Shown one piece after another: positions 1-8,476 of a stretch of DNA of 64,000 nt. The DNA is taken from contig NZ_AFJI01000065.1 in NCBI RefSeq assembly GCF_000264785.1, positions 1-64,000 on the forward strand, given 5' to 3'. Numbering within the stretch: the stretch's first letter is position 1; each line of letters opens with the position of its first letter. Source of the stretch: Edwardsiella ictaluri ATCC 33202. GTDB lineage: Bacteria; Pseudomonadota; Gammaproteobacteria; Enterobacterales; Enterobacteriaceae. The position numbers were made by a program, and so were the translations under genes. The notes beneath the pieces are model-generated. The model saw only the letters and a program-made list of their open reading frames with translations. It searched no databases and was not told the origin of the DNA.

Positions 1-175
1 TACCGTTGCGTTACTGCTGGAGTAACGTAACCACGGAGGCGAATTCTAGAGATTTTCGTCGCGGCGTCAACACTTATTTCCCGAATTTTCTGCGATCGGT
101 GCAAATTTGGGCGTGCAAGGTGTAATTTGACCGGTTTGCGCTGAAAGGGAGGCCGGCGAACGCCGGCCCCGGCGG
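1..175. other. Non-coding flank before rsmC
   Basis: No open frame resembling a known protein and no tRNA-like fold was seen here. A small inverted repeat has arms CGTTAC at 9-14 and GTAACG at 22-27. A strong GC-rich palindrome at 151-168 is listed separately. The gene to the left lies outside the window. Confidence 0.5.
151..168 (-). terminator. GC-rich hairpin after rsmC
   Basis: A perfect palindrome with 8-bp arms (GGCCGGCG / CGCCGGCC) lies just past the rsmC stop codon. Read on the minus strand it is followed by a pyrimidine stretch ending CCCTTT rather than a long U run, so it is probably a weak terminator or a 3' end stabiliser. Confidence 0.5.
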
Positions 176-1216
176 TTATCGACGGCTCTGTTCCAGTGCT
201 GCCCGGTCGAGAATGGCGGAGTACACCTTGAATTTCCCGGTCTGGGCTACGACCTCATGACGACCGAATACGGCATCCAGCACCTGTGGATAGGGCAGGA
301 AGGCGTTGGCGACGATGCGCAGCTCACCGCCCAGCTGCAGATGACTGACTGCGCCGCGGATCAGCGTCTGTGCTGCCAGCAGGCTGGTCTGTACGCCGTC
401 ATGAAATGGCGGGTTAGAGATGATCAGATCGAAGCGGCCGCTGATATCTGAGAAGACATTGCTGGCGAGTATCTCGCCGTCGATCTCATTCTGCGCCAGC
501 GTTTGTCGGCTGGCGGTCAGGGCGGCGGCGTTGACATCGCTCAGGGTGAGCGTGGTCTCCGGCGACATGCGGGTAATGGCGGCGGATAACACCCCGGCGC
601 CGCAGCCGACGTCCAATACCCGTCCTTTCAGTCCATGGGGCAGAGAGGAGAGCAGCAGGTGGCTGCCAATGTCCAGCCCGTCGCGGCTGAATACGCCCGG
701 CAGCGTGGCGATGCGCAGACTGCCGGTGTCATAGGACATCCACCAGTCGTTCAGATCGAAGTGGGGCGGCTGGGCCAGAAGACCGTGGTACAGGCCGCAG
801 CGGCGGGCGCTGTCTATCTTATTCAGCGTCAGCATGCCGGACGCCATCTCTTCGGCGCTGCGGACGCCGGCGCGGTTCTCACCGACGATAAACACGTCGC
901 AGCCGGCCGGCAACTGCGCGAGTAGTTGAGTCAGCTGGAACAGCGCCTCCGGCTTACTCTTGGGCCAGAAGTAGATCAGGGTATCAATGCCGGCGGCGAA
1001 TTCTGCCGAGATGGTCAGAGAGAACAGGCAGCGATCGCCCATGGCGGTATGCAGCGCCTGCCAGTGGTGGTACTGGGTGGTGTGAGCGCGGACTTCCACG
1101 GCGTTAAATTGCGCGGGCAGCGTATCCTGCAGATCGCCGGCGAACAGGACGCGGCGTGGCTCAAACTCTTCGCGATGGCGAAGTACAACTTCGCTGGCCG
1201 GGGTAAAAGCGGACAT
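176..1216 (-). CDS. rsmC: 16S rRNA m2G1207 methyltransferase RsmC
   Basis: RsmC methylates G1207 of 16S rRNA in the 30S subunit using S-adenosylmethionine. The 346-residue product starts [10 protein letters not shown], matching the E. coli family start (343 aa). The frame stays open 72 codons further upstream, but this ATG has a good Shine-Dalgarno (AGGAGT on the coding strand) and fits family length. The SAM-binding motif GCGAGVLS is near residue 200 and the catalytic N-methyltransferase motif SNPPFHDG is in the C-terminal half, following the degenerate N-terminal duplicate domain typical of RsmC. It is divergent from holD across about 195 bp, as in E. coli. Identification is firm. Confidence 0.97.
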   Translation of the reverse strand: MSAFTPASEVVLRHREEFEPRRVLFAGDLQDTLPAQFNAVEVRAHTTQYHHWQALHTAMGDRCLFSLTISAEFAAGIDTLIYFWPKSKPEALFQLTQLLAQLPAGCDVFIVGENRAGVRSAEEMASGMLTLNKIDSARRCGLYHGLLAQPPHFDLNDWWMSYDTGSLRIATLPGVFSRDGLDIGSHLLLSSLPHGLKGRVLDVGCGAGVLSAAITRMSPETTLTLSDVNAAALTASRQTLAQNEIDGEILASNVFSDISGRFDLIISNPPFHDGVQTSLLAAQTLIRGAVSHLQLGGELRIVANAFLPYPQVLDAVFGRHEVVAQTGKFKVYSAILDRAALEQSRR

Positions 1217-1411
1217 GGCACAAAACTCCTCAATAGGCTGACCGGTGATTATAGAGCTTTCACCGACGTTCTGAAACGCGCCATTCACCGTAGTGCAGGC
1301 GATCCGCTGCACGGTGCGATGGTGCCGTTGCGATGGGTTTGTTAGCATAGTAGTGCAGACAGATATCACTGGATTTCGGCGCCGTGGCGGCGCATAACAG
1401 ACAGAGGCAGT

Positions 1412-1822
1412 ATGACTTCGCGACGCGATCAACTTTTACAGCAGCTGGGGATAACCCAATGGGTCCTGCGTCGCCCGGCGCTACTGCGTGGCGAGATCGC
1501 CATTACGCTGTCGGCGCAGACACGGCTGCTTATTGTGTCTGAGGTTCCCCTGTCGCCGGATGATCTGTTACTGTGCGACATTCTACGCGCGCTGTCGCTG
1601 GCGGCGGAGCAGGCGGTGATCCTGACGCCGGAGCAGTACGAGATGCTCGGCGATCGCCAGCGTTACCTGTGTTGGTGGCTGGGGGAGCCCGCCTCCTCTG
1701 AGGCTTGCCTCCGCTCTCCGGCGCTCAGTGCGCTTTACCATAACCCCGGTGCCAAGCGCGCCCTGTGGCAGCAAATTTGTCATGAGCAACACCATTTCTT
1801 CCCTGATCCCGGCGGACACTGA
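1412..1822 (+). CDS. holD: DNA polymerase III psi subunit HolD
   Basis: HolD (psi) bridges the clamp loader to chi and thereby to single-strand-binding protein at the replication fork. The 136-residue protein begins [17 protein letters not shown] and ends with an FFP tail motif, closely tracking E. coli psi (137 aa). The N-terminal segment that in the family contacts the clamp-loader collar is well conserved, while the middle is variable, which is normal for psi. The 3' end overlaps the rimI start by 41 bp, so the two are probably translationally coupled. Confidence 0.95.
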   Translation: MTSRRDQLLQQLGITQWVLRRPALLRGEIAITLSAQTRLLIVSEVPLSPDDLLLCDILRALSLAAEQAVILTPEQYEMLGDRQRYLCWWLGEPASSEACLRSPALSALYHNPGAKRALWQQICHEQHHFFPDPGGH

Positions 1823-2228
1823 TGCCGCCTATGCCGTGGAGTGCGCCAGTCACGCATTTCCTTGGACTCACAGCACCTTTCTCAGCAATCAGGGCGAGCG
1901 TTACTATAACCTGAAGCTGGAATCTCAGGGGCAGCTGGCCGCCTTTGCCATTACGCAGGTGGTGCTGGATGAGGCGACGCTGTTCAACGTTGCCGTCGCT
2001 CCCGCCTATCAGCGTCAGGGGCTGGGGCGTACGCTGTTGCAGCGCCTGATCGACGATCTGACCGAGCGTGGCGTGATGACGCTGTGGCTGGAGGTGCGGG
2101 ACTCCAACCGGGCCGCCATCGCGCTGTATCATGCGCTGGGGTTCAGTGAGGTATCGCTGCGGCGCAACTACTACCCGACCGCGGACGGGCGTGAAGATGC
2201 CCGCATCATGGCGCTGCCGTTGGGGTAG
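1782..2228 (+). CDS. rimI: Ribosomal protein bS18 N-alpha-acetyltransferase RimI
   Basis: RimI is a GNAT acetyltransferase that acetylates the N-terminal alanine of ribosomal protein S18. The ATG at 1782 gives 148 residues starting MSNTISSL, the same length as E. coli RimI. An upstream in-frame ATG at 1728 adds 18 unrelated residues and was rejected. The acetyl-CoA pyrophosphate-binding loop QRQGLG is present, followed by the conserved LYHALGF segment and the C-terminal RRNYYPTADGREDA block. The gene overlaps holD. The yjjG gene that follows rimI in E. coli is absent; 195 bp of non-coding DNA lead to prfC. Confidence 0.96.
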   Translation: MSNTISSLIPADTDAAYAVECASHAFPWTHSTFLSNQGERYYNLKLESQGQLAAFAITQVVLDEATLFNVAVAPAYQRQGLGRTLLQRLIDDLTERGVMTLWLEVRDSNRAAIALYHALGFSEVSLRRNYYPTADGREDARIMALPLG

Positions 2229-2423
2229 CCGTCTTTTTTGTGCGCCCGCGGCGCGATGGAATCTCTCCTGCCTGCGGCAGGGCGCCTGAAATTGCGCGTT
2301 GTCTAACCTGAATAAATCAGGGAAAATGGCGCGCTGATTACCCATTTACGCCTGTGTTGCCCGCCGATGGACGCCGTTTGCGCGCGTCCGCGGGCAGGGC
2401 AGCTCAATACAGAATAGAAAATC

Positions 2424-4013
2424 ATGTCGCCAAGTGAATACGCCCGCGAAGTCGCCAAACGGCGCACCTTTGCCATTATTTCTCACCCGGATGCCGGTAA
2501 AACCACCATCACCGAAAAGGTGCTGCTGTTCGGACAGGCGATCCAGGTCGCCGGAACGGTAAAAGGCCGCGGCTCCAGCCAGCATGCCAAGTCAGACTGG
2601 ATGGAGATGGAGAAACAGCGCGGTATCTCCATTACCACCTCAGTGATGCAGTTTCCGTATCATGACTGCCTGGTCAACCTGCTGGATACCCCGGGGCACG
2701 AGGATTTCTCCGAGGATACCTACCGGACCCTGACGGCGGTGGACTGTTGCCTGATGGTGATCGATGCGGCTAAGGGGGTCGAGGATCGTACCCGCAAGCT
2801 GATGGAGGTCACCCGCCTGCGCGATACGCCGATCCTGACCTTTATGAACAAACTCGACCGTGATATCCGCGATCCGATGGAGCTGCTGGATGAGGTAGAG
2901 AGCGAGCTGAGGATCGCCTGTGCGCCGATCACCTGGCCTATCGGCTGCGGTAAGCTGTTCAAGGGGGTCTACCATCTGTATAAGGATGAAACCTACCTGT
3001 ATCAAAGCGGTAAGGGCCATACCATCCAAGAGGTTCGGGTGATTAAGGGGCTGGATAACCCACTGTTGGATACCGCGGTGGGCGAGGACCTGGCGGCTCA
3101 GCTGCGCGAGGAGCTGGAGCTGGTACAGGGGGCGTCTACCGAGTTTGAAGAGGAGGCCTTCCTCAACGGCCAGCTGACGCCGGTCTTCTTCGGGACCGCG
3201 CTGGGTAACTTCGGCGTGGATCATATGCTGGACGGTCTGGTGGCCTGGGCGCCGGCACCGATGCCGCGGATGACCGATGTGCGCAAGGTCAGCGCCGACG
3301 AAGAAAAATTCAGCGGCTTTGTGTTTAAGATTCAGGCCAACATGGATCCGAAGCACCGCGACCGCGTTGCCTTCATGCGCGTAGTCTCCGGCCGCTATGA
3401 CAAGGGGATGAAGCTGCGCCAGGTTCGCACCGGTAAAGATGTGGTGATCGCCGACGCGTTGACCTTTATGGCTGGCGATCGTGCCCATGTCGAGGAGGCC
3501 TACCCGGGCGATATCATCGGTCTGCATAACCACGGTACCATTCAGATCGGCGATACCTTCACCCAGGGCGAGGAGATGAAGTTCACCGGGATCCCCAACT
3601 TTGCCCCGGAACTGTTCCGCCGCATCCGTCTGCGCGATCCGCTTAAGCAGAAGCAGCTGTTGAAAGGGCTGGTGCAGCTGTCGGAAGAGGGGGCTGTACA
3701 GGTCTTCCGTCCGGTGGCCAATAACGATCTGATCGTCGGCGCGGTCGGCGTGCTGCAGTTTGACGTGGTAGTGGCCCGCCTGAAGAGCGAATATAACGTT
3801 GAGGCGATCTACGAGTCGGTTAACGTGTCTACCGCGCGCTGGGTTGAATGTGACGATGTCAAGAAGTTCGATGAGTTTCAGCGTAAGAACGAGCTGCACC
3901 TGGCGCTGGACGGTGGTGATAACCTGGCCTATATCGCCCCGACCATGGTGAACCTGAACCTGACCCAGGAGCGTTATCCTGAGGTACGCTTCCGTAAGAC
4001 GCGCGAACACTGA
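2424..4013 (+). CDS. prfC: Peptide chain release factor 3 (RF3)
   Basis: RF3 is a translational GTPase that recycles RF1 and RF2 from the ribosome after peptide release. The 529-residue length equals E. coli RF3. Visible GTPase motifs are the P-loop HPDAGKTT near residue 23, DTPGHED (G3) near 90 and NKLD (G4) near 144, followed by the domain II and III sequence of the EF-G-like family. The start ATG has only a weak Shine-Dalgarno, but the N-terminus aligns with the family without extension. A rho-independent terminator follows at 4053. Confidence 0.98.
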   Translation: MSPSEYAREVAKRRTFAIISHPDAGKTTITEKVLLFGQAIQVAGTVKGRGSSQHAKSDWMEMEKQRGISITTSVMQFPYHDCLVNLLDTPGHEDFSEDTYRTLTAVDCCLMVIDAAKGVEDRTRKLMEVTRLRDTPILTFMNKLDRDIRDPMELLDEVESELRIACAPITWPIGCGKLFKGVYHLYKDETYLYQSGKGHTIQEVRVIKGLDNPLLDTAVGEDLAAQLREELELVQGASTEFEEEAFLNGQLTPVFFGTALGNFGVDHMLDGLVAWAPAPMPRMTDVRKVSADEEKFSGFVFKIQANMDPKHRDRVAFMRVVSGRYDKGMKLRQVRTGKDVVIADALTFMAGDRAHVEEAYPGDIIGLHNHGTIQIGDTFTQGEEMKFTGIPNFAPELFRRIRLRDPLKQKQLLKGLVQLSEEGAVQVFRPVANNDLIVGAVGVLQFDVVVARLKSEYNVEAIYESVNVSTARWVECDDVKKFDEFQRKNELHLALDGGDNLAYIAPTMVNLNLTQERYPEVRFRKTREH

Positions 4014-4052
4014 TCGGTCTTGCCCTTTTTTGGGGCATTGGTGGGGTGATCG

Positions 4053-4082
4053 CGGCGGGCCGAAAGGCCCGCCGTCTTATTT
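4053..4082 (+). terminator. Rho-independent terminator after prfC
   Basis: A 9-bp GC stem (CGGCGGGCC / GGCCCGCCG) with a GAAA tetraloop is followed by TCTTATTT, about 40 bp past the prfC stop codon. Confidence 0.85.
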
Positions 4083-4090
4083 GTGCGGCT

Positions 4091-4110
4091 CTGTCCGTTA
4101 AAGCGGACAG
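4091..4110. repeat. Inverted repeat in yjjU leader
   Basis: A perfect 7-bp inverted repeat, CTGTCCG and CGGACAG, is separated by 6 bp. It lies between the prfC terminator and a possible -10 (TATGCT at 4163-4168) upstream of yjjU. It could be an operator or an RNA hairpin; no known consensus was recognised. Confidence 0.4.
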
Positions 4111-4237
4111 AATGATAATATTTCCCCTTTGCGCTGGACTTATCCCGAGACCTTATCCAAGGTATGCTTAATCTAAGTGGATCACCCGGTTTGGCGGGGC
4201 GATATACCGGCTGAGCGCGTTGTCATGAGGTTGTAGC

Positions 4238-5242
4238 GTGGGATACAGAATACCGATTACGCTGGGCAATATTGAGCCCCTGGCCTATAAACCCTACCAT
4301 CCGGGTCGCATTGCGCTGGTATGCGAGGGCGGCGGGCAGCGGGGTATTTTTACCGCCGGGGTGCTGGATGAGTTTCTGCGTGCGCGCTTCAACCCCTTCG
4401 ATCTCTATTTGGGAACCTCCGCCGGTGCCCAGAATCTATCGGCTTTTGTCTGTGGTCAGGCTGGCTATGCCCGACGCGTGATCACCCGCTATACCACCCG
4501 CAGCGAGTTTTTTAACCCACTGCGCTTTGTTCGTGGTGGACACCTTATTGATCTGGATTGGTTGGTGGACTGTACTCACCACGATATGCCGCTGGCCTTC
4601 GATCGCGCCGAGCGTATGCTGGGGCAGCAGCGCCAGTTTTATATGGTCGCCAGCCGTAGCGATGATTTTGGCGCGGCCTATTTTCCGGCGCAGCGCGATA
4701 GCTGGCTGCAGGTGATCAAGGCCAGCAGCGCAATCCCTGGCTTTTACCGCAGCGGGGTGGAGCTGAACGGCGTGGTCTATCAGGACGGCGGCATCGCAGA
4801 CGCCGTACCGGTGCGCGAGGCATACCGGCTGGGTGCCGATACCATTGTGGTGATACGTACCGTGCCGTCTCAGATGTTCTATACGCCCCGCTGGGTGAAG
4901 CGTATGGAGTCGCTGTTCAGCGAGAGCAGTCTGCAGCAGATGGTGCGGATGATGCAGCGCCATGAGAAGAGCTATCGTCGCACCCAGCGTTTTATTGAGC
5001 AGCCGCCGGGACGTCTGCGTATCTTTGAGATTTATCCTCCCAAGCCGTTGGCGAGTCATGCCTTGGGCAGTACGGTAGCATCGCTGAACACGGATTACCA
5101 TCTGGGACGGCGCTGCGCCCGCTATTTTCTGGCGGCCGTTGGGCACTGGCTGCTGCCGCGAGACCTGCCGGCGCATGCCCATGGTCCAACGAGGCCGTCT
5201 GCACTGCCGCTGGTGCACGGAACAGCGGGAGAGAAGCGGTGA
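4238..5242 (+). CDS. yjjU: Patatin-like phospholipase family protein YjjU
   Basis: This is a predicted serine lipid hydrolase of the bacterial patatin family; its substrate is not known. The 334-residue product starts at GTG 4238 with a GAGG Shine-Dalgarno. The N-terminal sequence matches E. coli YjjU. The oxyanion-hole glycine loop EGGGQRG is near residue 30, the nucleophile elbow GTSAG at 59-63 (Ser61), and the catalytic aspartate lies in the later DGG motif (QDGGIAD), so the Ser-Asp dyad is intact. The stop overlaps the yjjV start by 4 bp (GTGA), indicating an operon with the TatD-type hydrolase. The C-terminal 40 residues are proline and alanine rich and poorly conserved. Confidence 0.93.
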   Translation: MGYRIPITLGNIEPLAYKPYHPGRIALVCEGGGQRGIFTAGVLDEFLRARFNPFDLYLGTSAGAQNLSAFVCGQAGYARRVITRYTTRSEFFNPLRFVRGGHLIDLDWLVDCTHHDMPLAFDRAERMLGQQRQFYMVASRSDDFGAAYFPAQRDSWLQVIKASSAIPGFYRSGVELNGVVYQDGGIADAVPVREAYRLGADTIVVIRTVPSQMFYTPRWVKRMESLFSESSLQQMVRMMQRHEKSYRRTQRFIEQPPGRLRIFEIYPPKPLASHALGSTVASLNTDYHLGRRCARYFLAAVGHWLLPRDLPAHAHGPTRPSALPLVHGTAGEKR

Positions 5243-6030
5243 TTGTTGCGGGGCTGATCGACACCCACTGCCATTTTGACTTTGCCCCCTTCTGCGGCGA
5301 TGAGGTGGCAAGCCTGCGCCGCGCCCGGGCGGCGGGAATCGGCGATATCATTGTGCCCAGCATCGATGCTACCCGTTTTGCGCAGGTGCTGGCGCTGGCC
5401 CATCGCTATCCGGTGCTGCATGCGGCGCTGGGATTGCATCCGCTGTACATCGAGCATCACCGGGATACGGATATTGCGGTGCTGGATACGCTGCTGGCTC
5501 AGGCCGATCCTGCTGTGGTCGCACTGGGTGAGATCGGGTTGGATCACTACGGTGACGTCTGCCAGCCGGCGCGTCAGCTGAGCCTGCTGCAGGATCAACT
5601 GACCCTGGCCCAGCGCTACGATCTGCCGGTGATCCTGCATTCACGCCGTAGCCACGATCTGCTGGCGAAGACGCTGCGTCAGCGGCGGTTAACGCGTACC
5701 GGCGTGGTGCACGGGTTTGCCGGCAGTCTGGCCCAGGCGCAGGCCTTCGTGCGTCTGGGGTATGCGATTGGCGTCGGCGGTACGATTACTTACGCCCGGG
5801 CGGGTAAGACCCGCGCCGCGGTGGCGGCGCTGCCGCTGGAGGCGCTGCTGCTGGAGACCGACGCGCCGGATATGCCGTTGTCCGGTTACCAGGGGGCGCC
5901 CAACCGCCCGGAGCAGCTGCCGCGGGTATTTGCGGCCCTGTGCGCACTGCGCAGTGAAACGCCTGCGCAGATAGCCCAGGCGCTGTATGACAACACGCAC
6001 CGCCTATTTCACTTCCCCCCGCGCGCCTGA
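5239..6030 (+). CDS. yjjV: TatD-family metal-dependent hydrolase YjjV
   Basis: A putative metal-dependent DNase or hydrolase of the TatD family with an amidohydrolase-type barrel. The product has 263 residues (E. coli YjjV 259) and starts at GTG within the GTGA overlap with yjjU. Metal ligands expected for the family are visible: DTHCHFD at the N-terminus, the glutamate in GEIGLDHYG, histidines in ILHSR and VHGF, and the aspartate in LLETDAPDMP. The physiological substrate is not established. No terminator was seen before the nucleoside transporter region. Confidence 0.92.
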   Translation: MIVAGLIDTHCHFDFAPFCGDEVASLRRARAAGIGDIIVPSIDATRFAQVLALAHRYPVLHAALGLHPLYIEHHRDTDIAVLDTLLAQADPAVVALGEIGLDHYGDVCQPARQLSLLQDQLTLAQRYDLPVILHSRRSHDLLAKTLRQRRLTRTGVVHGFAGSLAQAQAFVRLGYAIGVGGTITYARAGKTRAAVAALPLEALLLETDAPDMPLSGYQGAPNRPEQLPRVFAALCALRSETPAQIAQALYDNTHRLFHFPPRA

Positions 6031-6076
6031 CGCGCTCCAAATCGACGGTTTTTCTCTCGCGTAAACGATTAAATGA

Positions 6077-6092
6077 TGTGATGTGCATCACT
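6077..6092. promoter_or_regulatory. Predicted CRP site (upstream) of nup
   Basis: TGTGA-N6-TCACT matches the CRP consensus TGTGA-N6-TCACA at 9 of 10 arm positions. Its centre (6084.5) is 52 bp from the second CRP-like half-site at 6129, and would sit near -92 if the TATAAT at 6165 is the -10. Confidence 0.75.
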
Positions 6093-6116
6093 ATTTAACA
6101 ATTTAAATTACTTCAA

Positions 6117-6144
6117 GTTGTATAAATTTGTGAGCAATGCGCGC
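6117..6144. promoter_or_regulatory. Possible CytR octamer and second CRP half-site
   Basis: GTTGTATA at 6117-6124 matches 6 of 8 bases of the CytR half-operator GTTGCATT. It is followed by a CRP left arm TGTGA at 6129-6133, whose right arm is poor. The centre of the second site (6136.5) would be about 41 bp before the inferred start of transcription. The spacing mimics deoP2-type CRP/CytR promoters, but the individual matches are weak. Confidence 0.45.
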
Positions 6145-6164
6145 AAACATCGCGGGTGCCCCGT

Positions 6165-6170
6165 TATAAT
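6165..6170 (+). promoter_or_regulatory. Predicted -10 element for nup
   Basis: A consensus TATAAT with no convincing -35 hexamer at the proper distance. That is expected for a CRP-dependent promoter and fits the upstream CRP-like sites. Confidence 0.6.
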
Positions 6171-6278
6171 CCGCCCGCCGGCGATGGACCCCTCCTGCTT
6201 TTTGCCTGGCACCAGGAGACGGCTTGCGCTATTGGGCGTGTAAGCCTTATTAAGACTCACACAACAGGGATAATAACC

Positions 6279-7556
6279 ATGCAACTTTTAATGGGTGTTG
6301 TGGGAATGGTCACGCTGATCCTGCTCGGCGTACTGCTTTCCAACAACCGTCGTGCCATTAGGATACGTACTGTGGCCGGCGCCTTCGTCGTTCAGGTATG
6401 CCTTGGCGCCTTTGTTCTTTATGTGCCCGCTGGCCGCGATATGCTGGGCGCAATGTCTGCCGGTGTAGCAAACGTTATCGCCTATGGTAATCAGGGCATT
6501 TCGTTCATGTTTGGCGGGCTGGTATCCGACAAGATGTTTGAGCTGTTCGGTGGCGGCGGGTTTATCTTCGCTCTGCGCGTGCTGCCGGTGATCGTCTTCT
6601 TTTCGTCACTGATTGCCGTGCTTTACTATCTGGGGATCATGCAGCTGGTGATCCGCGTGCTGGGCGGCGCTCTGCACAAGCTGCTGGGCACCTCCCGTAC
6701 CGAGTCGTTGTCGGCGACGGCCAATATTTTTGTTGGCCAGACCGAAGCGCCGCTGGTGGTACGTCCCTATATCGCCACTATGACCCAGTCTGAACTGTTT
6801 GCGGTCATGTGCGGTGGTCTGGCCTCCGTTGCCGGTTCGGTGCTGGCCGGCTATGCCCAGATGGGCGTACCGCTGGAGTATCTGATTGCCGCCTCCTTTA
6901 TGGCAGCACCGGGCGGTCTGCTGTTTGCCAAGCTGATCGTGCCGGAAACTGAACAGACCCACGATCGTGAAGATGCTACCGCGCTGGTGGCGGCAGAGGA
7001 TCGTCCGGCCAACGTGATTGACGCCGCCGCTTCCGGTGCGGCCTCTGGTCTGCAGCTGGCGTTGAACGTCGGTGCGATGCTGCTGGCATTTATTGCCCTG
7101 ATCGCGCTGCTGAATGGCATGCTGGGCGGGATTGGTGGTTGGTTTAACTACCCGCAGCTCTCGATGGAGCTGATCCTGGGCTGGGTATTCTCCCCGATCG
7201 CCTTCCTGATCGGTGTGCCCTGGAGTGAGGCGCAGATCGCCGGTTCTTTCATCGGGCAGAAGCTGATCGTTAACGAGTTCGTCGCCTATATGAACTTCGG
7301 TGAATATCTGAGGGCGGATGCTGAGGTCACCGCGGCAGGTATGCAGGTGCTTTCCGGCCATACCAAGGCGATCATCTCTTTTGCGCTGTGCGGCTTTGCC
7401 AACCTTTCGTCGGTGGCGATCCTGCTGGGCGGGCTGGGCAGTATGGCACCGAAGCGTCGTCATGAGATTGCCCGCTTCGGCCTGCGTGCCGTCGCGGCAG
7501 GAACCCTCTCCAACCTGATGAGCGCCACCATCGCCGGGTTCTTCCTGGCGCTGTAA
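6279..7556 (+). CDS. NupC-type concentrative nucleoside transporter (CNT family)
   Basis: An inner-membrane cation-coupled nucleoside symporter. The 425-residue product starts at ATG 6279 with an AGGGA Shine-Dalgarno; the frame is open further upstream but those residues are not family-like. The sequence resembles the Vibrio cholerae CNT of known structure more than E. coli NupC. It has conserved blocks [11 protein letters not shown] (substrate and ion site in the first re-entrant loop half), [19 protein letters not shown] and [13 protein letters not shown]. Eight or more hydrophobic segments are evident. Its position between yjjV and yjjW, next to deo genes, and the CRP-like sites upstream point to a role feeding nucleosides to the deo pathway. 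Exact specificity (probably pyrimidine or broad) cannot be read from the sequence. Confidence 0.93.
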   Translation: MQLLMGVVGMVTLILLGVLLSNNRRAIRIRTVAGAFVVQVCLGAFVLYVPAGRDMLGAMSAGVANVIAYGNQGISFMFGGLVSDKMFELFGGGGFIFALRVLPVIVFFSSLIAVLYYLGIMQLVIRVLGGALHKLLGTSRTESLSATANIFVGQTEAPLVVRPYIATMTQSELFAVMCGGLASVAGSVLAGYAQMGVPLEYLIAASFMAAPGGLLFAKLIVPETEQTHDREDATALVAAEDRPANVIDAAASGAASGLQLALNVGAMLLAFIALIALLNGMLGGIGGWFNYPQLSMELILGWVFSPIAFLIGVPWSEAQIAGSFIGQKLIVNEFVAYMNFGEYLRADAEVTAAGMQVLSGHTKAIISFALCGFANLSSVAILLGGLGSMAPKRRHEIARFGLRAVAAGTLSNLMSATIAGFFLAL

Positions 7557-7578
7557 TCCTGCACTGTACAAGGTGGTC

Positions 7579-7615
7579 ACGCGCCCTTGCCGTCCTTGGC
7601 CTGGGCGCGTTTTTA
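7579..7615. terminator. Terminator between nup and yjjW
   Basis: The arms ACGCGCCC (7579-7586) and GGGCGCGT (7603-7610), with a 16-base loop, are followed by TTTTTA on the plus strand. The hairpin sits between two convergent genes and overlaps the yjjW stop codon. Confidence 0.7.
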
Positions 7616-8476
7616 TAGGTAGAGCGCCGGGCGGATCACTGCGCCGACGCCGCGGGCCTCCAGCGCCTGAGCCACCTGTTCGATATCGGCCTTTGTGGCG
7701 GTTAGCCATGCTGATGCCGGGCCATAAACGCCGTGATGATGGAAGGCATTCAGGCGGACGGGCACATCGTCCAACAACAGGATAAATTCGGCCAGCGCAT
7801 CGATGTGGGCCAGGTAGTCGCTGTGCTGCGGGATCACCAGCAGGCGGAGCTCCGCCAGGCGTCGCCGCTGTGCCAGCCAGAGAATACTGTGCAGAATGCG
7901 CCGATTGCCGCGCCCGGTCAGCCAGCGGTGGCGCTCGTCGCCCCAGGCCTTGAGATCGACCATCACGCCGTCGCACCACGGTATTAGCCGTGTCCAGCCT
8001 GGTTCTGACAATTCACCATTGCTGTCGACCAGACAGTCGAGCGCCTGTAACCCCGGATCGCGGCGTATCGCCTGAAACAGCGCCAGCAGGAAAGGGAGCT
8101 GCAGCGTCGCCTCTCCCCCGCTGACGGTGATCCCCTTGATAAACGCAGCCTGACGGCGTAGCTGCATCAGCACATCGTCGACGCTGAGAGAGAGTGCCAT
8201 GGGGTTCGCCTGACGTGGGCAGCCCTGCAGACAGGTATCGCACTGTCGGCAGGAGAGTGCATCCCAGAGAATCTTTCCCGCCTGCAGCGACAGCGCCTGA
8301 TGCGGACAGGCCGCTACACATTGTGCACAGTCGTCGCAGCGGCCAATGGTATAGGGGTTATGGCAGCCGCGGCAGCGCAGGTTGCAGCCCTGCAGGAACA
8401 GCACCAGACGGATGCCCGGTCCATCCACGCAGGAGAAGGGCAGTAGCTTACTGACTAAAGCGCGTCTGTTGTTCAT
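7613..8476 (-). CDS. yjjW: YjjW, predicted glycyl-radical enzyme activase
   Basis: A radical-SAM activating enzyme predicted to install the glycyl radical on YjjI. The 287 residues equal the E. coli length. The radical-SAM cluster motif CNLRCRGC is near residue 30. It is followed by a ferredoxin-like insert with [12 protein letters not shown] and [12 protein letters not shown], giving two extra 4Fe-4S clusters as in pyruvate-formate-lyase-type activases. VSGGEA marks the SAM-binding region. The start codon overlaps the 3' end of yjjI by 29 bp, so the two were coupled. The protein looks fully functional although its presumed partner yjjI is frameshifted. Confidence 0.92.
   Translation of the reverse strand: MNNRRALVSKLLPFSCVDGPGIRLVLFLQGCNLRCRGCHNPYTIGRCDDCAQCVAACPHQALSLQAGKILWDALSCRQCDTCLQGCPRQANPMALSLSVDDVLMQLRRQAAFIKGITVSGGEATLQLPFLLALFQAIRRDPGLQALDCLVDSNGELSEPGWTRLIPWCDGVMVDLKAWGDERHRWLTGRGNRRILHSILWLAQRRRLAELRLLVIPQHSDYLAHIDALAEFILLLDDVPVRLNAFHHHGVYGPASAWLTATKADIEQVAQALEARGVGAVIRPALYL

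Noticed and set aside
2640-4010. 456-codon minus-strand open frame opposite prfC
   Set aside because: It is a shadow of the GC-rich prfC gene; its translation is rich in His, Gln and Arg and resembles no family.
6606-7979. 457-codon minus-strand open frame opposite the nup gene
   Set aside because: It crosses from the antisense of nup into the yjjW coding region in another frame, has low-complexity composition and no ribosome site.
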